A stretch of 64,000 bases of DNA from JABMNT01 sp048262255 (GCA_048262255.1 JBLXFH010000001.1:248001-312000); one strand, 5' to 3'. Positions 1 through 9,435 are shown, counted from the stretch's first letter. The notes: a model not told the origin generated them from the sequence alone. A program made the numbers and translations.

Positions 1-839
1 CGCGGTTTTTGTCCATTTTCAAATCGCCTCTCATAATATCGCCGAATGAACCACCGCTCATCTTGACCGTTCTGGCCAATATCACCGACCGCAGACGCGC
101 GGAAATTTCTATGGAATCTGCTTTGAATAGCGCCGAAGAGGCCAATCGGGCGAAGACCGAACTTCTTGCCACCATGAGCCATGAATTACGCACGCCCCTG
201 AATGCCATTCTGGGGTTTAGCGACATGATCCGCTCTCAATATTATGGGCCATTGGGTTCGGACACTTATGTCGAATATGCAAACGATATTTATAAAAGTG
301 GTGATCATTTATTGTCCCTCATCAATGATATCCTTGATATTTCAGCCATTGAAGCGGGAAAAAGGGTCTTCCAGAAAGAACCCGTAAATATTGACGAAAT
401 TATTGCTGAATGTCTCAAAACTCTACAGGGGAAAATCAAGGAACGAGACATTTCCATATCCGTCCGCATCCCCGACGAAGCCCGGACCTTTAATGCAGAT
501 AAACGCTCCGTTTTTCAGATCTTGTTGAACTTGCTGTCCAATGCCGTCAAATTCACTGGGTTGAAAAGTTCTGTCACTGTCGATTCCCGTTTATCTGGCA
601 ACAACATTGAAATTATCGTTACGGATTCCGGTGACGGCATTGCTCCCGATAAGCTGGCCAAAATTACAGAACCCTTTGTCCAGGCGGAAACAAACCCGCA
701 CTGGGCCCAGGAAGGGACCGGACTTGGATTGACCGTTGTCAAATCACTGGTCGATGCCCATAGCGGCCAACTGCATTTCGAAAGCGAACCGGGCCAGGGA
801 CTGACGGTCACAGTCTCCTTACCCATGAACTCAGATTAA
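1..839 (+). CDS. Sensor histidine kinase, C-terminal part (5' end outside the window)
   Basis: The frame is open at the left edge, so the start lies upstream. What remains is the end of a PAS-type domain (LTVLANITDRR), then a HisKA dimerisation helix with the phospho-acceptor His in the MSHELRTPLN box, then a HATPase_c domain with the N box (LLSNAVKF), the G1 box (DSGDGI) and the G2 box (GTGLGLTVVKSL). Spacing and sequence resemble the PleC/DivJ style of alphaproteobacterial kinases, and the kinase at 55333-57246 has a very similar HisKA region. It would autophosphorylate on His and pass phosphate to a response regulator; no partner gene is adjacent. The sensor part cannot be judged from this window. 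Confidence 0.93.
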   Translation, partial: RFLSIFKSPLIISPNEPPLILTVLANITDRRRAEISMESALNSAEEANRAKTELLATMSHELRTPLNAILGFSDMIRSQYYGPLGSDTYVEYANDIYKSGDHLLSLINDILDISAIEAGKRVFQKEPVNIDEIIAECLKTLQGKIKERDISISVRIPDEARTFNADKRSVFQILLNLLSNAVKFTGLKSSVTVDSRLSGNNIEIIVTDSGDGIAPDKLAKITEPFVQAETNPHWAQEGTGLGLTVVKSLVDAHSGQLHFESEPGQGLTVTVSLPMNSD

Positions 840-949
840 CCGGGCTACAGACAACAAAGCCTCGCAACAGGCAACCTGGCAGCCCCCCATTTTACATCTC
901 AATTCTGCCACCCCTTACCAGACAATCAAACACAATATCCTGCTTGGTT

Positions 950-1090
950 CTTCGGGGGACACTGTGCTAAAAGAGCCGCAGTTTCCAGCGGCTTCGCCTA
1001 ACTCAGGCCACAGGAAACCAGAAGGGGAGGAAAGAGACGTACTTCTGTTTCTCTTCAGCCAATTTCAAGGCCCCGACCGGGGCCTTCCCT
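950..1090 (+). ncRNA. Candidate structured RNA or 5' leader upstream of icd
   Basis: The 310-base stretch between the kinase and icd holds no convincing gene but is rich in pairing. CTGTG (962-966) can pair with CACAG (1009-1013) around a hairpin AGCCGC (974-979)/GCGGCT (988-993). The loop of that hairpin, GTTTCC (981-986), is complementary to GGAAAC (1013-1018), which would allow a pseudoknot. A further hairpin CAGAAG (1019-1024)/CTTCTG (1042-1047) follows, and then the GC-rich hairpin at 1067-1086. This could be a small RNA ending at that hairpin or a leader of icd. I do not recognise the family; boundaries are approximate. Confidence 0.25.
1067..1086 (+). terminator. GC-rich hairpin, possible terminator or attenuator
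   Basis: AAGGCCCC (1067-1074) and GGGGCCTT (1079-1086) form a perfect 8-bp stem with a 4-base loop. There is no long T-run after it, only CCCTATA, so intrinsic termination is uncertain. It lies 64 bases before the icd start codon, so it could end an upstream transcript or act in the icd leader. Confidence 0.4.
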
Positions 1091-1149
1091 ATATGAGATG
1101 CAATTGTCGCTATTCACGAAAAGACAGGGTTCCAAGGAGTTCATTTAAA

Positions 1150-3390
1150 ATGTCCGAACACACACACGATACTCAGCCAGATATCATTTATACAAAAGTT
1201 GACGAAGCGCCGGAACTGGCCAGCGGTTCCTTTTTGCCAATCATCCGTGCCTTCACAGGCGTTGCCGGCATCTCTATCGGAACCCGCGATTTGTCTCTGG
1301 CCGGACGTATTCTGGCCAACTTTTCCCACATGCTCCCGGCGGATCAAAAACAGTCCGATGATCTGGCCTTTCTGGGGGACGTGGTTACACAACCAGACGC
1401 CAACGTCATTAAACTGCCGAACATCAGCGCCTCCATCCCCCAATTGAAAGGTGCCATCGCGGAATTGCAATCGCAAGGTTATGCCCTTCCCGATTACCCG
1501 GAAGACCCGAAAACCGACGCCGAAAAGGACGTCCAGGCGACCTACGACAAGGTCAAGGGCAGCGCCGTGAACCCGGTTCTGCGCGAAGGCAATTCCGACC
1601 GCCGCGCACCGAAAGCCATCAAAGAGTTTGCCAAGAAAAATCCGCATCGCATGGGGAAATGGAGCGCCGATTCCAAAACCCATGTTGCAACCATGAACAG
1701 CGGTGATTTTTTCTCCAATGAACAATCCGTCGTCATTACGGATGCGCAGGCGGGCAATGCCACCATCGAGTTTGTTGCTGAAAACGGCGACGTCACTCAG
1801 CTCAAAGGGGCAACACCGCTGGCTGCCGGAGACATTGTCGATGCCTCAAAAATGAGCGCCAAGGCGCTTCGGAAATTTTACGAAGCGGAAGTCAAAGACG
1901 CCAAGGATAAGGGAGTTCTGTTTTCCCTGCACCTGAAGGCGACCATGATGAAGGTTTCCGATCCGGTGATCTTTGGCCATGCGGTTTCCGTTTACCTGAA
2001 AGATGTTTTCGAGAAACATGCCGCCGTTTTTACCAAACTGGGCGTTGATCCCGACAATGGCATTGGGGATCTGGTTGCAAAGGTCGAAACATTACCCGAT
2101 GACCAGAAGACAACCATCTTGGCCGATCTGAAAACCTGCCTGGCGGAACAGCCTGATTTGTACATGGTCAATTCAGATCGTGGACTGACCAATCTGCATG
2201 TCCCCAGCGATGTGATCATTGACGCATCCCTGCCCGTCGTCATCCGTTCCGGCGGCAAGGCCTGGGGGCCGGACGGCAAGGAAGCCGACACCAAATGCGT
2301 AATTCCCGACCATGCATATGCTGGCGTCTATTCGGAAGCCATTCGCTTCTGCAAGGAAAACGGCGCGCTTGACCCGGCGACCATGGGCAGCGTTTCTAAC
2401 GTTGGTCTGATGGCCCGCAAGGCCGAGGAATATGGCTCGCACCCACAAACGTTTATCGCCAAGGCCAATGGCACCATCCGTGCTGTTGACGCTGCCGGCA
2501 ATGTCCTCATCGAACACAACGTCGAGCAGGGTGATATCTGGCGCATGTGCATGACCCGTGATCTGCCTATACAGAACTGGGTCGAACTGGCCGTCAAACG
2601 GGCCCGGGCCACTGGCGTTCCAGCCGTCTTCTGGCTGAACAAGGACCGCCCACATGACCGTAACATCATCGAAAAGGTCGAGCGCTATCTACCCAACCAC
2701 AACACCGATGGTCTGGAAATTCTCATCATGTCTCCGGCCGAAGCCACATGGTATTCCATGGAGCGCATGAGCAAGGGACTGGATACCGTTTCTGTCACCG
2801 GCAACGTGTTGCGCGATTACCTGACCGATCTGTTCCCGATCCTCGAAGTCGGCACCAGCGCCAAAATGCTGTCGATTGTGCCATTACTCAATGGCGGCGG
2901 ATTGTTTGAAACAGGTGCTGGCGGCTCGGCCCCGAAACACGTTCAGCAACTGGTCGAGGAAGGGCATCTGCGCTGGGATTCACTGGGTGAATTCTGCGCG
3001 CTGGGAGCTTCGCTTGAGCATTTAAGCCAGGCCAAGAACAATCCGAAAGCCGGTGTCATTGCCACAGCTCTCGACAAGGCGACGGAAATGCTGCTCGACA
3101 ACAACAAGTCGCCAAGCCGCAAGGTCGGTGAACTGGACAACCGTGGCAGCCATTTCTACATCGCCAAATACTGGGCAGAAGCGCTGGCTGCCCAGAACGA
3201 CGATGCGGAACTGAAAGCCCACTTCACGCCCATCGCCGAACAACTGGCGGCCAACGAGGCAAAGATTATCGATGAGCTGAATGCGGCCCAGGGCAAACCC
3301 GTCGATCTTGGCGGCTATTATCATCAGGACCCGGCGAAAGTCGCCGCTGCCATGCGCCCCAGCTCGACGCTGAATGCGATCATCGGCTAA
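1150..3390 (+). CDS. icd: NADP-dependent isocitrate dehydrogenase, monomeric type
   Basis: Converts isocitrate to 2-oxoglutarate with NADP+ in the cytoplasmic TCA cycle. The 746-residue length is that of the large monomeric IDH family, not the ~400-residue dimeric one. Family-typical stretches include TGVAGISIGTRDLSLAGRI near the N-terminus, NSDRGLTNLHVPSDVIID in the middle, and GGLFETGAGGSAPKHVQQ towards the end. The frame is open from 964, but the start at 1150 is preferred because AAGGAG lies ten bases before it and the encoded N-terminus (MSEHTHDTQP) leads directly into the conserved region; the upstream extension would run through the hairpin at 1067-1086. A strong terminator follows at 3406-3440, so it appears monocistronic. 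Confidence 0.97.
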   Translation: MSEHTHDTQPDIIYTKVDEAPELASGSFLPIIRAFTGVAGISIGTRDLSLAGRILANFSHMLPADQKQSDDLAFLGDVVTQPDANVIKLPNISASIPQLKGAIAELQSQGYALPDYPEDPKTDAEKDVQATYDKVKGSAVNPVLREGNSDRRAPKAIKEFAKKNPHRMGKWSADSKTHVATMNSGDFFSNEQSVVITDAQAGNATIEFVAENGDVTQLKGATPLAAGDIVDASKMSAKALRKFYEAEVKDAKDKGVLFSLHLKATMMKVSDPVIFGHAVSVYLKDVFEKHAAVFTKLGVDPDNGIGDLVAKVETLPDDQKTTILADLKTCLAEQPDLYMVNSDRGLTNLHVPSDVIIDASLPVVIRSGGKAWGPDGKEADTKCVIPDHAYAGVYSEAIRFCKENGALDPATMGSVSNVGLMARKAEEYGSHPQTFIAKANGTIRAVDAAGNVLIEHNVEQGDIWRMCMTRDLPIQNWVELAVKRARATGVPAVFWLNKDRPHDRNIIEKVERYLPNHNTDGLEILIMSPAEATWYSMERMSKGLDTVSVTGNVLRDYLTDLFPILEVGTSAKMLSIVPLLNGGGLFETGAGGSAPKHVQQLVEEGHLRWDSLGEFCALGASLEHLSQAKNNPKAGVIATALDKATEMLLDNNKSPSRKVGELDNRGSHFYIAKYWAEALAAQNDDAELKAHFTPIAEQLAANEAKIIDELNAAQGKPVDLGGYYHQDPAKVAAAMRPSSTLNAIIG

Positions 3391-3405
3391 GGTTATTTGG
3401 AACCA

Positions 3406-3440
3406 CCCCACGCAGTCCTTTTAGAACTGCGTGGGGTTTT
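3406..3440 (+). terminator. Rho-independent terminator after icd
   Basis: CCCCACGCAGT (3406-3416) pairs perfectly with ACTGCGTGGGG (3426-3436) across a 9-base loop and is followed by TTTTC. It lies 15 bases after the icd stop and, being nearly symmetric, may also serve the convergent gene ending at 3447. Confidence 0.9.
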
Positions 3441-3446
3441 CATCTG

Positions 3447-4445
3447 TTAAAATTTTTTAAGAAACTCCTGAAACCGGAAGGCATGGTCCGGGTTAATGGC
3501 GTTGTGCGGAAGCTTGCCGCTGGTCAGTTCGCGCACCTGCTCCACCGTTTCCAGCGCCTGAAACTCAATGGCTGGCGGCGTTTGCCCGCCCACATGCGGC
3601 GCCGCAATAACGTTGGGAAGCGCAGCCACGGCCAATGATGGTTTCTGATCCTCGGCCCGTCCCACGTCCAGCGCAGCGCCAGCGATGGGACCATTTTTCA
3701 GTGCGTCGATCAGGGCCGCTTCATCAACCAGATTGCCGCGCGAGACGTTGACAAAAAAGCTGCCCGGTTTCATCGCCGCAAAAGCCGCCCCGTTCATCAG
3801 GTTTTCCGTTTCTTCCGTGGCCACCGCAAGGCAGGCGAGAAAATCGCTTTCCGCCAACACATGCTGCATATCTGTCTGGCGTACATGGTTATGCGTAATG
3901 GTCTGATAAGGATCATAGACCAGAACGTTCATCCCCATAAAGGCTGCAATCTCGGCAAGCCGTCGACCGATACTGCCATAACCGATAATGCCCAGTGTAC
4001 TGCCCTTCAACTGGCGGCCCATATGGGCGACAGGGGCTATGTTGGCATGATACTGCACGGTATAGGCGGTCAGGGAACGGGCCTGGTCGATCATCATACC
4101 GATGATGATCTCGGCTACGGAATCGACAAAGCCAGGGCTTGCATTGGTAACCAGAACCCCATTGCGCGAAGCCGCCTCCACATCGACATTTCGGTAATCG
4201 ACGGCACCGCGATGAACGGACATAACGCCAGGACAATTATCAAAAAAAGCGGCTTCCACCACCGTATTGCGGTCCGCCACCACAATATCGCAGCCCGCCG
4301 CATTCTCGATCAGCGCCTGCGTATCGAGAACCTTGCCGGTTTCATTGAGGCGCAAATCAGTGAGTGCCCGCAGCCCAGAGAGGGCCTTGGCCCCATAATA
4401 GTTTTCCAAAGCGTGGGGTTCGTGCGTCAAAAAGGCTTTAATCAT
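3447..4445 (-). CDS. D-2-hydroxyacid dehydrogenase (phosphoglycerate dehydrogenase-like)
   Basis: A 332-residue NAD(P)-dependent 2-hydroxyacid dehydrogenase that would interconvert a 2-oxoacid and a D-2-hydroxyacid. The Rossmann motif is GIIGYGSIGRR, and the catalytic Arg, Glu and His sit in VNVSRGNLVDE, DVGRAEDQ and APHVGGQT. There is no ACT or other C-terminal regulatory domain, so a dedicated serine-biosynthesis SerA is less likely than a catabolic or detoxifying enzyme. The frame is open to 4526, but the start at 4445 has GGAGAG at good spacing and gives the usual family N-terminus. It is divergent from the GMC oxidoreductase at 4617. Substrate unknown. Confidence 0.9.
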   Translation of the reverse strand: MIKAFLTHEPHALENYYGAKALSGLRALTDLRLNETGKVLDTQALIENAAGCDIVVADRNTVVEAAFFDNCPGVMSVHRGAVDYRNVDVEAASRNGVLVTNASPGFVDSVAEIIIGMMIDQARSLTAYTVQYHANIAPVAHMGRQLKGSTLGIIGYGSIGRRLAEIAAFMGMNVLVYDPYQTITHNHVRQTDMQHVLAESDFLACLAVATEETENLMNGAAFAAMKPGSFFVNVSRGNLVDEAALIDALKNGPIAGAALDVGRAEDQKPSLAVAALPNVIAAPHVGGQTPPAIEFQALETVEQVRELTSGKLPHNAINPDHAFRFQEFLKKF

Positions 4446-4616
4446 TTTACTCTCCAGATGTTCGCGCGAACCGTAATCCAGCGTTGAAAAAACACAACCC
4501 CCAATTCGTCCAAAAACCGTCGACATTTACCCCATTGCGAATATTCTTTGACCTGAACAGCCGGAGTCTATAGTCGTAAATGGGTCGCCGAAGAACGGGC
4601 GATTGGGGAGGGAAAA

Positions 4617-6227
4617 ATGGCTGAAGAAAATACATTTGATTACATCGTTGTCGGTTCCGGATCTTCCGGGGCAGTGGTCGCCAACCGGTTGTCGGAAAAC
4701 CCGAAAAACCGGGTCTTGCTTCTGGAGGCGGGAGGGCGCGACCGCAACCCATGGATTCATGTGCCGATCGGCTATTACAAAACCATGTTCAATCCCAATC
4801 TGTCATGGAATTACGAGACCGAACCCGACGCCGGTGTTGACGGGCGGTCTGTTGCCTGGCCGCGCGGCAAAGTCCTGGGCGGTTCCAGTTCCATCAACGG
4901 GCTTTTGTATGTTCGCGGCCAGCACGCCGATTACGACCACTGGCGCCAATTGGGAAACGCCGGATGGAGCTGGGAAAACGTTCTCCCCTATTTCCAGAAA
5001 GCCGAAGATCAGGAAATGGGCGCCGATGATTTTCATGGCAAAGGCGGTCCATTAAGCGTTTCCAACATCCGCCAACACCATGTCCTGTGCGAAGCTTTCA
5101 TTGCCGCTGCCCAGGAAGCCGGGATCAAGCGCAATGATGATTTCAACGGTCCCGATCAGGAAGGCGTTGGTTACTATCAGCTCACCGAACGCAACGGCCT
5201 GCGCTGCTCGACCGCCGTCGGTTATCTGCGTGATGCCGAAAAGCGCCCGAACCTGACCATCATCACCAAGGCGCTGGTTACCCGTGTTCTGTTAGAAGGC
5301 AAAAAAGCCGTAGGCATTGAATACAAACGCTCCGGTACCCTACAGCGGGCGCGCTGCACAGGCGAAATTATCCTGTCCGCCGGCGCTATCGGTTCGCCGC
5401 AAATCCTGCAATTATCAGGTATTGGCGACGGCGAGATGCTGAAATCGAAGGGGGTTGAGGTGCAGCATAACCTGAGTGGCGTCGGCCGAAATCTTCAGGA
5501 TCATCTGCAGGTCCGCATGATCTATAAATGCTCACAGCCTGTATCGCTCAACGATGATGTCCGTAACCCCTTCAAGAAAATGAAAATGGGTCTGGATTTT
5601 CTGCTCAAGCGAAGCGGTCCCCTAACCATTGGCGCCGGACAGGCCGGTGGTTTTGTCAAGGTCATGCCCGACGCGGCGACGCCAGACATGCAGTTTCACT
5701 TCATGACCATGAGTGCCGACAAACCGGGCACCGGACTACACAAATTCTCGGCCTTCATGTCGACCGTCTGTCAGTTGCGCCCGGAAAGCCGCGGACATCT
5801 GGAAATCAAATCCGCCGACCCGGCGGAGAAACCGGCCATCCATCCCAATTACCTGTCGACCGATCTCGACCAGCGGTTTTTTGTCGAAGCCCTCAAGTAT
5901 GGCCGCAAGGTGGCCGAGCAACCATCCCTTCAGGCCTATATTTCAGAAGAGATGGAACCTTCAATGGCGGTCGCTACGGACGAGGAATTGCTTGCCCATA
6001 CCCGCAAGAAAGCAACAACGGTCTTTCATCCCGTCGGGACCTGCAAGATGGCGCCGGAAAACGATGCCGGATCGGTTGTCGACGAACGGTTGCGGGTGCG
6101 TGGTATTAAAGGCTTGCGGGTCATAGATGCGTCGATCATGCCAACGCTTGTTTCCGGCAACACCAATGCCCCCTGCATCATGATTGGCGAACAGGGGGCC
6201 GACTTCATCAAAGCGGATGCCCGCTGA
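4617..6227 (+). CDS. GMC-family FAD oxidoreductase (choline/alcohol dehydrogenase-like)
   Basis: A 536-residue glucose-methanol-choline oxidoreductase. The FAD-binding motif is VVGSGSSGAVVANRL near residue 12. GMC signature 1 is GKVLGGSSSINGLLYVRG and signature 2 is SAGAIGSPQILQLSGIG. The C-terminal catalytic His lies in TVFHPVGTCKMAP, with the partner Asn in SGNTNAP. It resembles BetA-like choline and alcohol dehydrogenases, but no betaine genes (betB, betI) are nearby, so the alcohol substrate is unknown. A GGGAGGG ribosome site precedes the ATG. The next gene starts on the base after its stop codon, which suggests co-translation. Confidence 0.93.
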   Translation: MAEENTFDYIVVGSGSSGAVVANRLSENPKNRVLLLEAGGRDRNPWIHVPIGYYKTMFNPNLSWNYETEPDAGVDGRSVAWPRGKVLGGSSSINGLLYVRGQHADYDHWRQLGNAGWSWENVLPYFQKAEDQEMGADDFHGKGGPLSVSNIRQHHVLCEAFIAAAQEAGIKRNDDFNGPDQEGVGYYQLTERNGLRCSTAVGYLRDAEKRPNLTIITKALVTRVLLEGKKAVGIEYKRSGTLQRARCTGEIILSAGAIGSPQILQLSGIGDGEMLKSKGVEVQHNLSGVGRNLQDHLQVRMIYKCSQPVSLNDDVRNPFKKMKMGLDFLLKRSGPLTIGAGQAGGFVKVMPDAATPDMQFHFMTMSADKPGTGLHKFSAFMSTVCQLRPESRGHLEIKSADPAEKPAIHPNYLSTDLDQRFFVEALKYGRKVAEQPSLQAYISEEMEPSMAVATDEELLAHTRKKATTVFHPVGTCKMAPENDAGSVVDERLRVRGIKGLRVIDASIMPTLVSGNTNAPCIMIGEQGADFIKADAR

Positions 6228-7283
6228 ATGAATCCGGATCAATCCCCCTGGCCCTGGTGTGTTGTCTCATCGCCCAACCCGTTTCAGATCAGCCGCCTTC
6301 CGCTTATTGCAAAGCTCTATAAAATCGGTTTTCACCGATATAAAAAGCGCTGGGCGAAGCGGCTCTTCAAGCGTCCGGCCCGGTCCTTGTTCGATTTTGC
6401 CTATCATGTTCTGAAGCTGGGCGGAACAGCCATCCTCCAGTTTCAGCAGGATGACACAACAAAAAACCTGCAATTTGACGCCCGCAAGCTGCATTTTGCA
6501 TCGGTTTATGATCAGCCAAAGGGCCTGATTTTTGAGCCGCAGGTCATGGGTTTGCTGGAGCTTCTACTGCGCGAGGACGAGGTGTTTTTTGATATCGGCG
6601 CCAACTGGGGAATGGAGGCACTGCATGCCGCCTTACTGCCCGACTGGCAGGGCACCACCCATGCCTTTGAGCCGGTTCCCTCAACCTGCGCCGATTTACA
6701 GTCCCTGGTTAAACAAGCCGGTCTTGAAAGCCGTATAAAATGTCACAATCTGGCTGTATCCGACGAACCGGGAACGGCCCAGATGATCCTTGCCGACGGC
6801 ATCCAGTCTGGCACAGCCACCCTTGCCAGCAACCCGTCTGGTGCAAAGACCATTGCCGTGCGCAAGGTGAAACTGGATGATCTGTCTGAAGCAGACCCGA
6901 CCTTTATGAAGCTGGATGTGGAAGGCCATGAAGCGGCGGTTCTGCGCGGGGCCAAGGCGCTTATCGGACGTGCGCACCCCTTCATCATCTTTGAAACCTG
7001 GCACACACCCAATGACTTTGAAAATTCGGTGCAAACGTTCCAGGTTTTGGAAGATTACGGGTATGTTTTCTTCCGCCCGGCCTGGGGCGTCAAAACACCA
7101 GAAGGGATTTCCGTGTGGCCGCAGACCCAACCGCCCATCTACGCGGCGGAGCGCCTGCTCAGCCTGATCCCCATGGATTCACGTATCCGCCCCTTCATGA
7201 GCGAACATATCGATGTTTTTGCTTGTCACAAAAGCCGCCTGGATGATTTGCGCGCCCGTCTGAGCCGCAACCCTTCCGCATAA
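6228..7283 (+). CDS. FkbM-family SAM-dependent methyltransferase
   Basis: A 351-residue protein with a class I SAM-binding core. Motif I is FFDIGANWGMEAL near residue 122, followed by an acidic strand end at HAFEPVPS and the FkbM-typical FMKLDVEGHEAAVLRGA. FkbM enzymes usually O-methylate sugars or secondary metabolites. About 110 residues before the core are basic with short hydrophobic stretches and have no recognised domain. The ATG directly follows the stop of the GMC oxidoreductase gene, so the two are probably one operon. No ribosome site is obvious, consistent with coupling. Substrate unknown. Confidence 0.85.
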   Translation: MNPDQSPWPWCVVSSPNPFQISRLPLIAKLYKIGFHRYKKRWAKRLFKRPARSLFDFAYHVLKLGGTAILQFQQDDTTKNLQFDARKLHFASVYDQPKGLIFEPQVMGLLELLLREDEVFFDIGANWGMEALHAALLPDWQGTTHAFEPVPSTCADLQSLVKQAGLESRIKCHNLAVSDEPGTAQMILADGIQSGTATLASNPSGAKTIAVRKVKLDDLSEADPTFMKLDVEGHEAAVLRGAKALIGRAHPFIIFETWHTPNDFENSVQTFQVLEDYGYVFFRPAWGVKTPEGISVWPQTQPPIYAAERLLSLIPMDSRIRPFMSEHIDVFACHKSRLDDLRARLSRNPSA

Positions 7284-7316
7284 CCCGCTGCCGACAACGG
7301 CCGTTTGATCTCGACC

Positions 7317-8006
7317 TCAGTCGATCTCTTCAATACGCCCGCTGTCGAAAACCGCCTGGATGAACGAGGGTGTTGTCAATCCGCCTTGCACTTTCGCTTC
7401 CATTTCGGCTTCCGCCGCGCGGATGGCTTTCAGGGCATCGATCACGCCATCAATCATATCAAACGGGACAATCACAACCCCGTCCACATCACCGACAACA
7501 ATATCGCCCGAGTTCACCGCAACGCCACCCAGAACAATTGCCTGCCCGACCGTCCCTGGACCATTTCGGGCCGGGGAATTGGGGGTAACGCCGGCACTGA
7601 AACAGGGCATGCCGACGCCCTGAATGCCGGTGATGTCGCGCACATAACCATCCGTCACAAAAGCCACGACGCCCCGATTTTTAGCAATTGCCAGCATCAG
7701 GTCGCCAGCCACGGCAGTGCCTTCAAAGCCATCTGCCGCAGCAACAATCACATCGCCTTCACCGGAAATCTCGATGGATGCAAAAGCCGCCAGATTATCA
7801 GCAGGTCCCGAGTGGCTGGTCACCGCCACCCCGCAAAATTGTGCCTGCACATCACTTACCGGCTTGATCCGGCCATCCAGCGCCCCGCGCCCGTTCATGG
7901 CATCGACAACATGCCCGGTCTGCACGCCCTTAAAGGCGGCGACCTGTTCTTTGCTTGGTCTTGTAAAGTTTCGGCGCAGCGTCAGAAGCGGTGGATCTTC
8001 AATCAT
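7317..8006 (-). CDS. RraA-like / 4-hydroxy-4-methyl-2-oxoglutarate aldolase family protein
   Basis: A 229-residue member of the RraA/HMG-aldolase family. Family marks are GHVVDAMNGRGAL near residue 30, the loop FVTDGYVRDITGIQ with the metal- and substrate-binding Arg-Asp, and the late motif VVGDVDGVVIVP. The N-terminal extension (TLRRNFTRPSKEQ) is typical of the 'dimethylmenaquinone methyltransferase' misannotation group, which are really aldolases or decarboxylases of hydroxy-dicarboxylic acids. An RNase E inhibitor role is unlikely. The start is preceded by AGGGAA. It is convergent with the methyltransferase and divergent from the hydroxyacid oxidase at 8131, which fits a 2-hydroxyacid theme. 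Confidence 0.85.
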   Translation of the reverse strand: MIEDPPLLTLRRNFTRPSKEQVAAFKGVQTGHVVDAMNGRGALDGRIKPVSDVQAQFCGVAVTSHSGPADNLAAFASIEISGEGDVIVAAADGFEGTAVAGDLMLAIAKNRGVVAFVTDGYVRDITGIQGVGMPCFSAGVTPNSPARNGPGTVGQAIVLGGVAVNSGDIVVGDVDGVVIVPFDMIDGVIDALKAIRAAEAEMEAKVQGGLTTPSFIQAVFDSGRIEEID

Positions 8007-8130
8007 ATTCTTGTTCCCTGTTTACATTTAAGGCGTGCCAATTCGTTTATGGCACCCGGTTTTTGTGCATGGTAGCATGATCCATCAACAGGGAAACCCT
8101 AGAAAACAAACCGTTAAGGAGACGCGTTTG

Positions 8131-9291
8131 ATGTCCACTCCTTCCTGGCATCGAAAGGCCTACAGCATCGCCGCCTTGCGTGACATGGCCCGGGCGCAAC
8201 TGCCACGCCCCATATTCGACTTTGCCGACGGCGGCGCTGAAGATGAGCAAACGCTGCATCAGAACGAAACCGCCTATGATGCCTACCATCTCGTACCCCG
8301 CCCGTTGCAGGGGGCCGCAAGCCGTGATCTCACAATCAACCTGTTTGGCAAATCCCTGCGCCTGCCGGTAATTGTCGGGCCAACGGGCCTCTCCGGTCTG
8401 TTCTGGCCGGACGGGGAGCGGGCAACAGCGATGGCCGCCCATGCCGCCGGCACGGCCTTCTGCCTGAGCCACGGCTCCACCTGCACCATGGAGGAACTGG
8501 CCTCAACCGGCGCATCGCCGCGCTGGATGCAGGTCTTTATCTACAAAGACCGCAGTTTCACCCAGGAGTTTTGTGAACGCGCAGACGCGGCGGGTTTCGA
8601 TGCGCTAGTTCTGACCATCGATAACCAGATTCCGGGCAAACGCGAGCGAGACTTGCGCAACGGCTTCACCATCCCGCCCAATTTCGGCCCTGTCGAATAC
8701 GCGGCTATGATCTCCAAGTATAAATGGCTATGGCGCATGCGTTCGGCCCTTGGTCGCATGACTTTCGGAAATTACGTCCGTCCCGGAGAGGCGACGGACC
8801 TCGCCACATTGGCCGGTCGCATGGGAGACTTGCTTGACCCCGGCATGTCCTGGGCGGATGTGGAATGGCTGCGCGGTATATGGAAAAAGCCGCTGCTTAT
8901 CAAAGGTATACTACACCCGGAAGATGCCGCCAAAACCATTGATCTGGGTATTGACGGGCTTATCGTTTCCAATCATGGCGGGCGCCAGCTGGATGGGGCC
9001 ATTCCTTCCGTTCATGCACTGCCCGCCGTTCTGGAAACCGTGAAGGGCCGTGTTCCCGTACTCACGGATGGCGGTATCCGACGCGGCGCTGACGTGTTGA
9101 AAGCCTTGGCGTTGGGTGCCACCGCGTGCCTGGTCGGGCGGCCGCAATTGTGGGGCGTTTCGGTCGCCGGGCAGGCCGGTGTTGAGCGTATGCTTGATAT
9201 CTATTATCGGGAGATCGACATGGCCATGGGGCTTTGCGGCGCGTCCAATATTTCAGAAATCAGCCAAGACCTGATCACGCAAAGGTATTGA
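8131..9291 (+). CDS. FMN-dependent alpha-hydroxyacid oxidase/dehydrogenase
   Basis: A 386-residue enzyme of the glycolate oxidase / L-lactate dehydrogenase / mandelate dehydrogenase family, oxidising an L-2-hydroxyacid to a 2-oxoacid with FMN. Marks are the N-terminal RPIFDFADGGAEDE, the FMN-site LVLTIDNQIPGKRERDLRNG, the catalytic loop IVSNHGGRQLDG (His as base, Arg for the carboxylate), and the phosphate site DGGIRRGADVLKALALGA. The frame runs from 8035, but the ATG at 8131 has AAGGAG seven to ten bases before it and begins just ahead of the conserved region. Without LldP/LldR nearby, the substrate stays open. Confidence 0.92.
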   Translation: MSTPSWHRKAYSIAALRDMARAQLPRPIFDFADGGAEDEQTLHQNETAYDAYHLVPRPLQGAASRDLTINLFGKSLRLPVIVGPTGLSGLFWPDGERATAMAAHAAGTAFCLSHGSTCTMEELASTGASPRWMQVFIYKDRSFTQEFCERADAAGFDALVLTIDNQIPGKRERDLRNGFTIPPNFGPVEYAAMISKYKWLWRMRSALGRMTFGNYVRPGEATDLATLAGRMGDLLDPGMSWADVEWLRGIWKKPLLIKGILHPEDAAKTIDLGIDGLIVSNHGGRQLDGAIPSVHALPAVLETVKGRVPVLTDGGIRRGADVLKALALGATACLVGRPQLWGVSVAGQAGVERMLDIYYREIDMAMGLCGASNISEISQDLITQRY

Positions 9292-9435
9292 ATAGATAAC
9301 CGCCGCAACCGGTAAGGGCACCCACGTCAGGATCGGATTTATTAATTCTTTTGTATTGCCGGTTGATAAGACACTTAAAATAGCCAAAAATGGGCCATTG
9401 TAATTTTTTGTGAATCCGGTGCGTGGAGCCAACAC

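Noticed and set aside
964..1149. N-terminal extension of icd
   Set aside because: The extension crosses a GC-rich hairpin, has no homology with the enzyme family, and a good ribosome site lies before the ATG at 1150.
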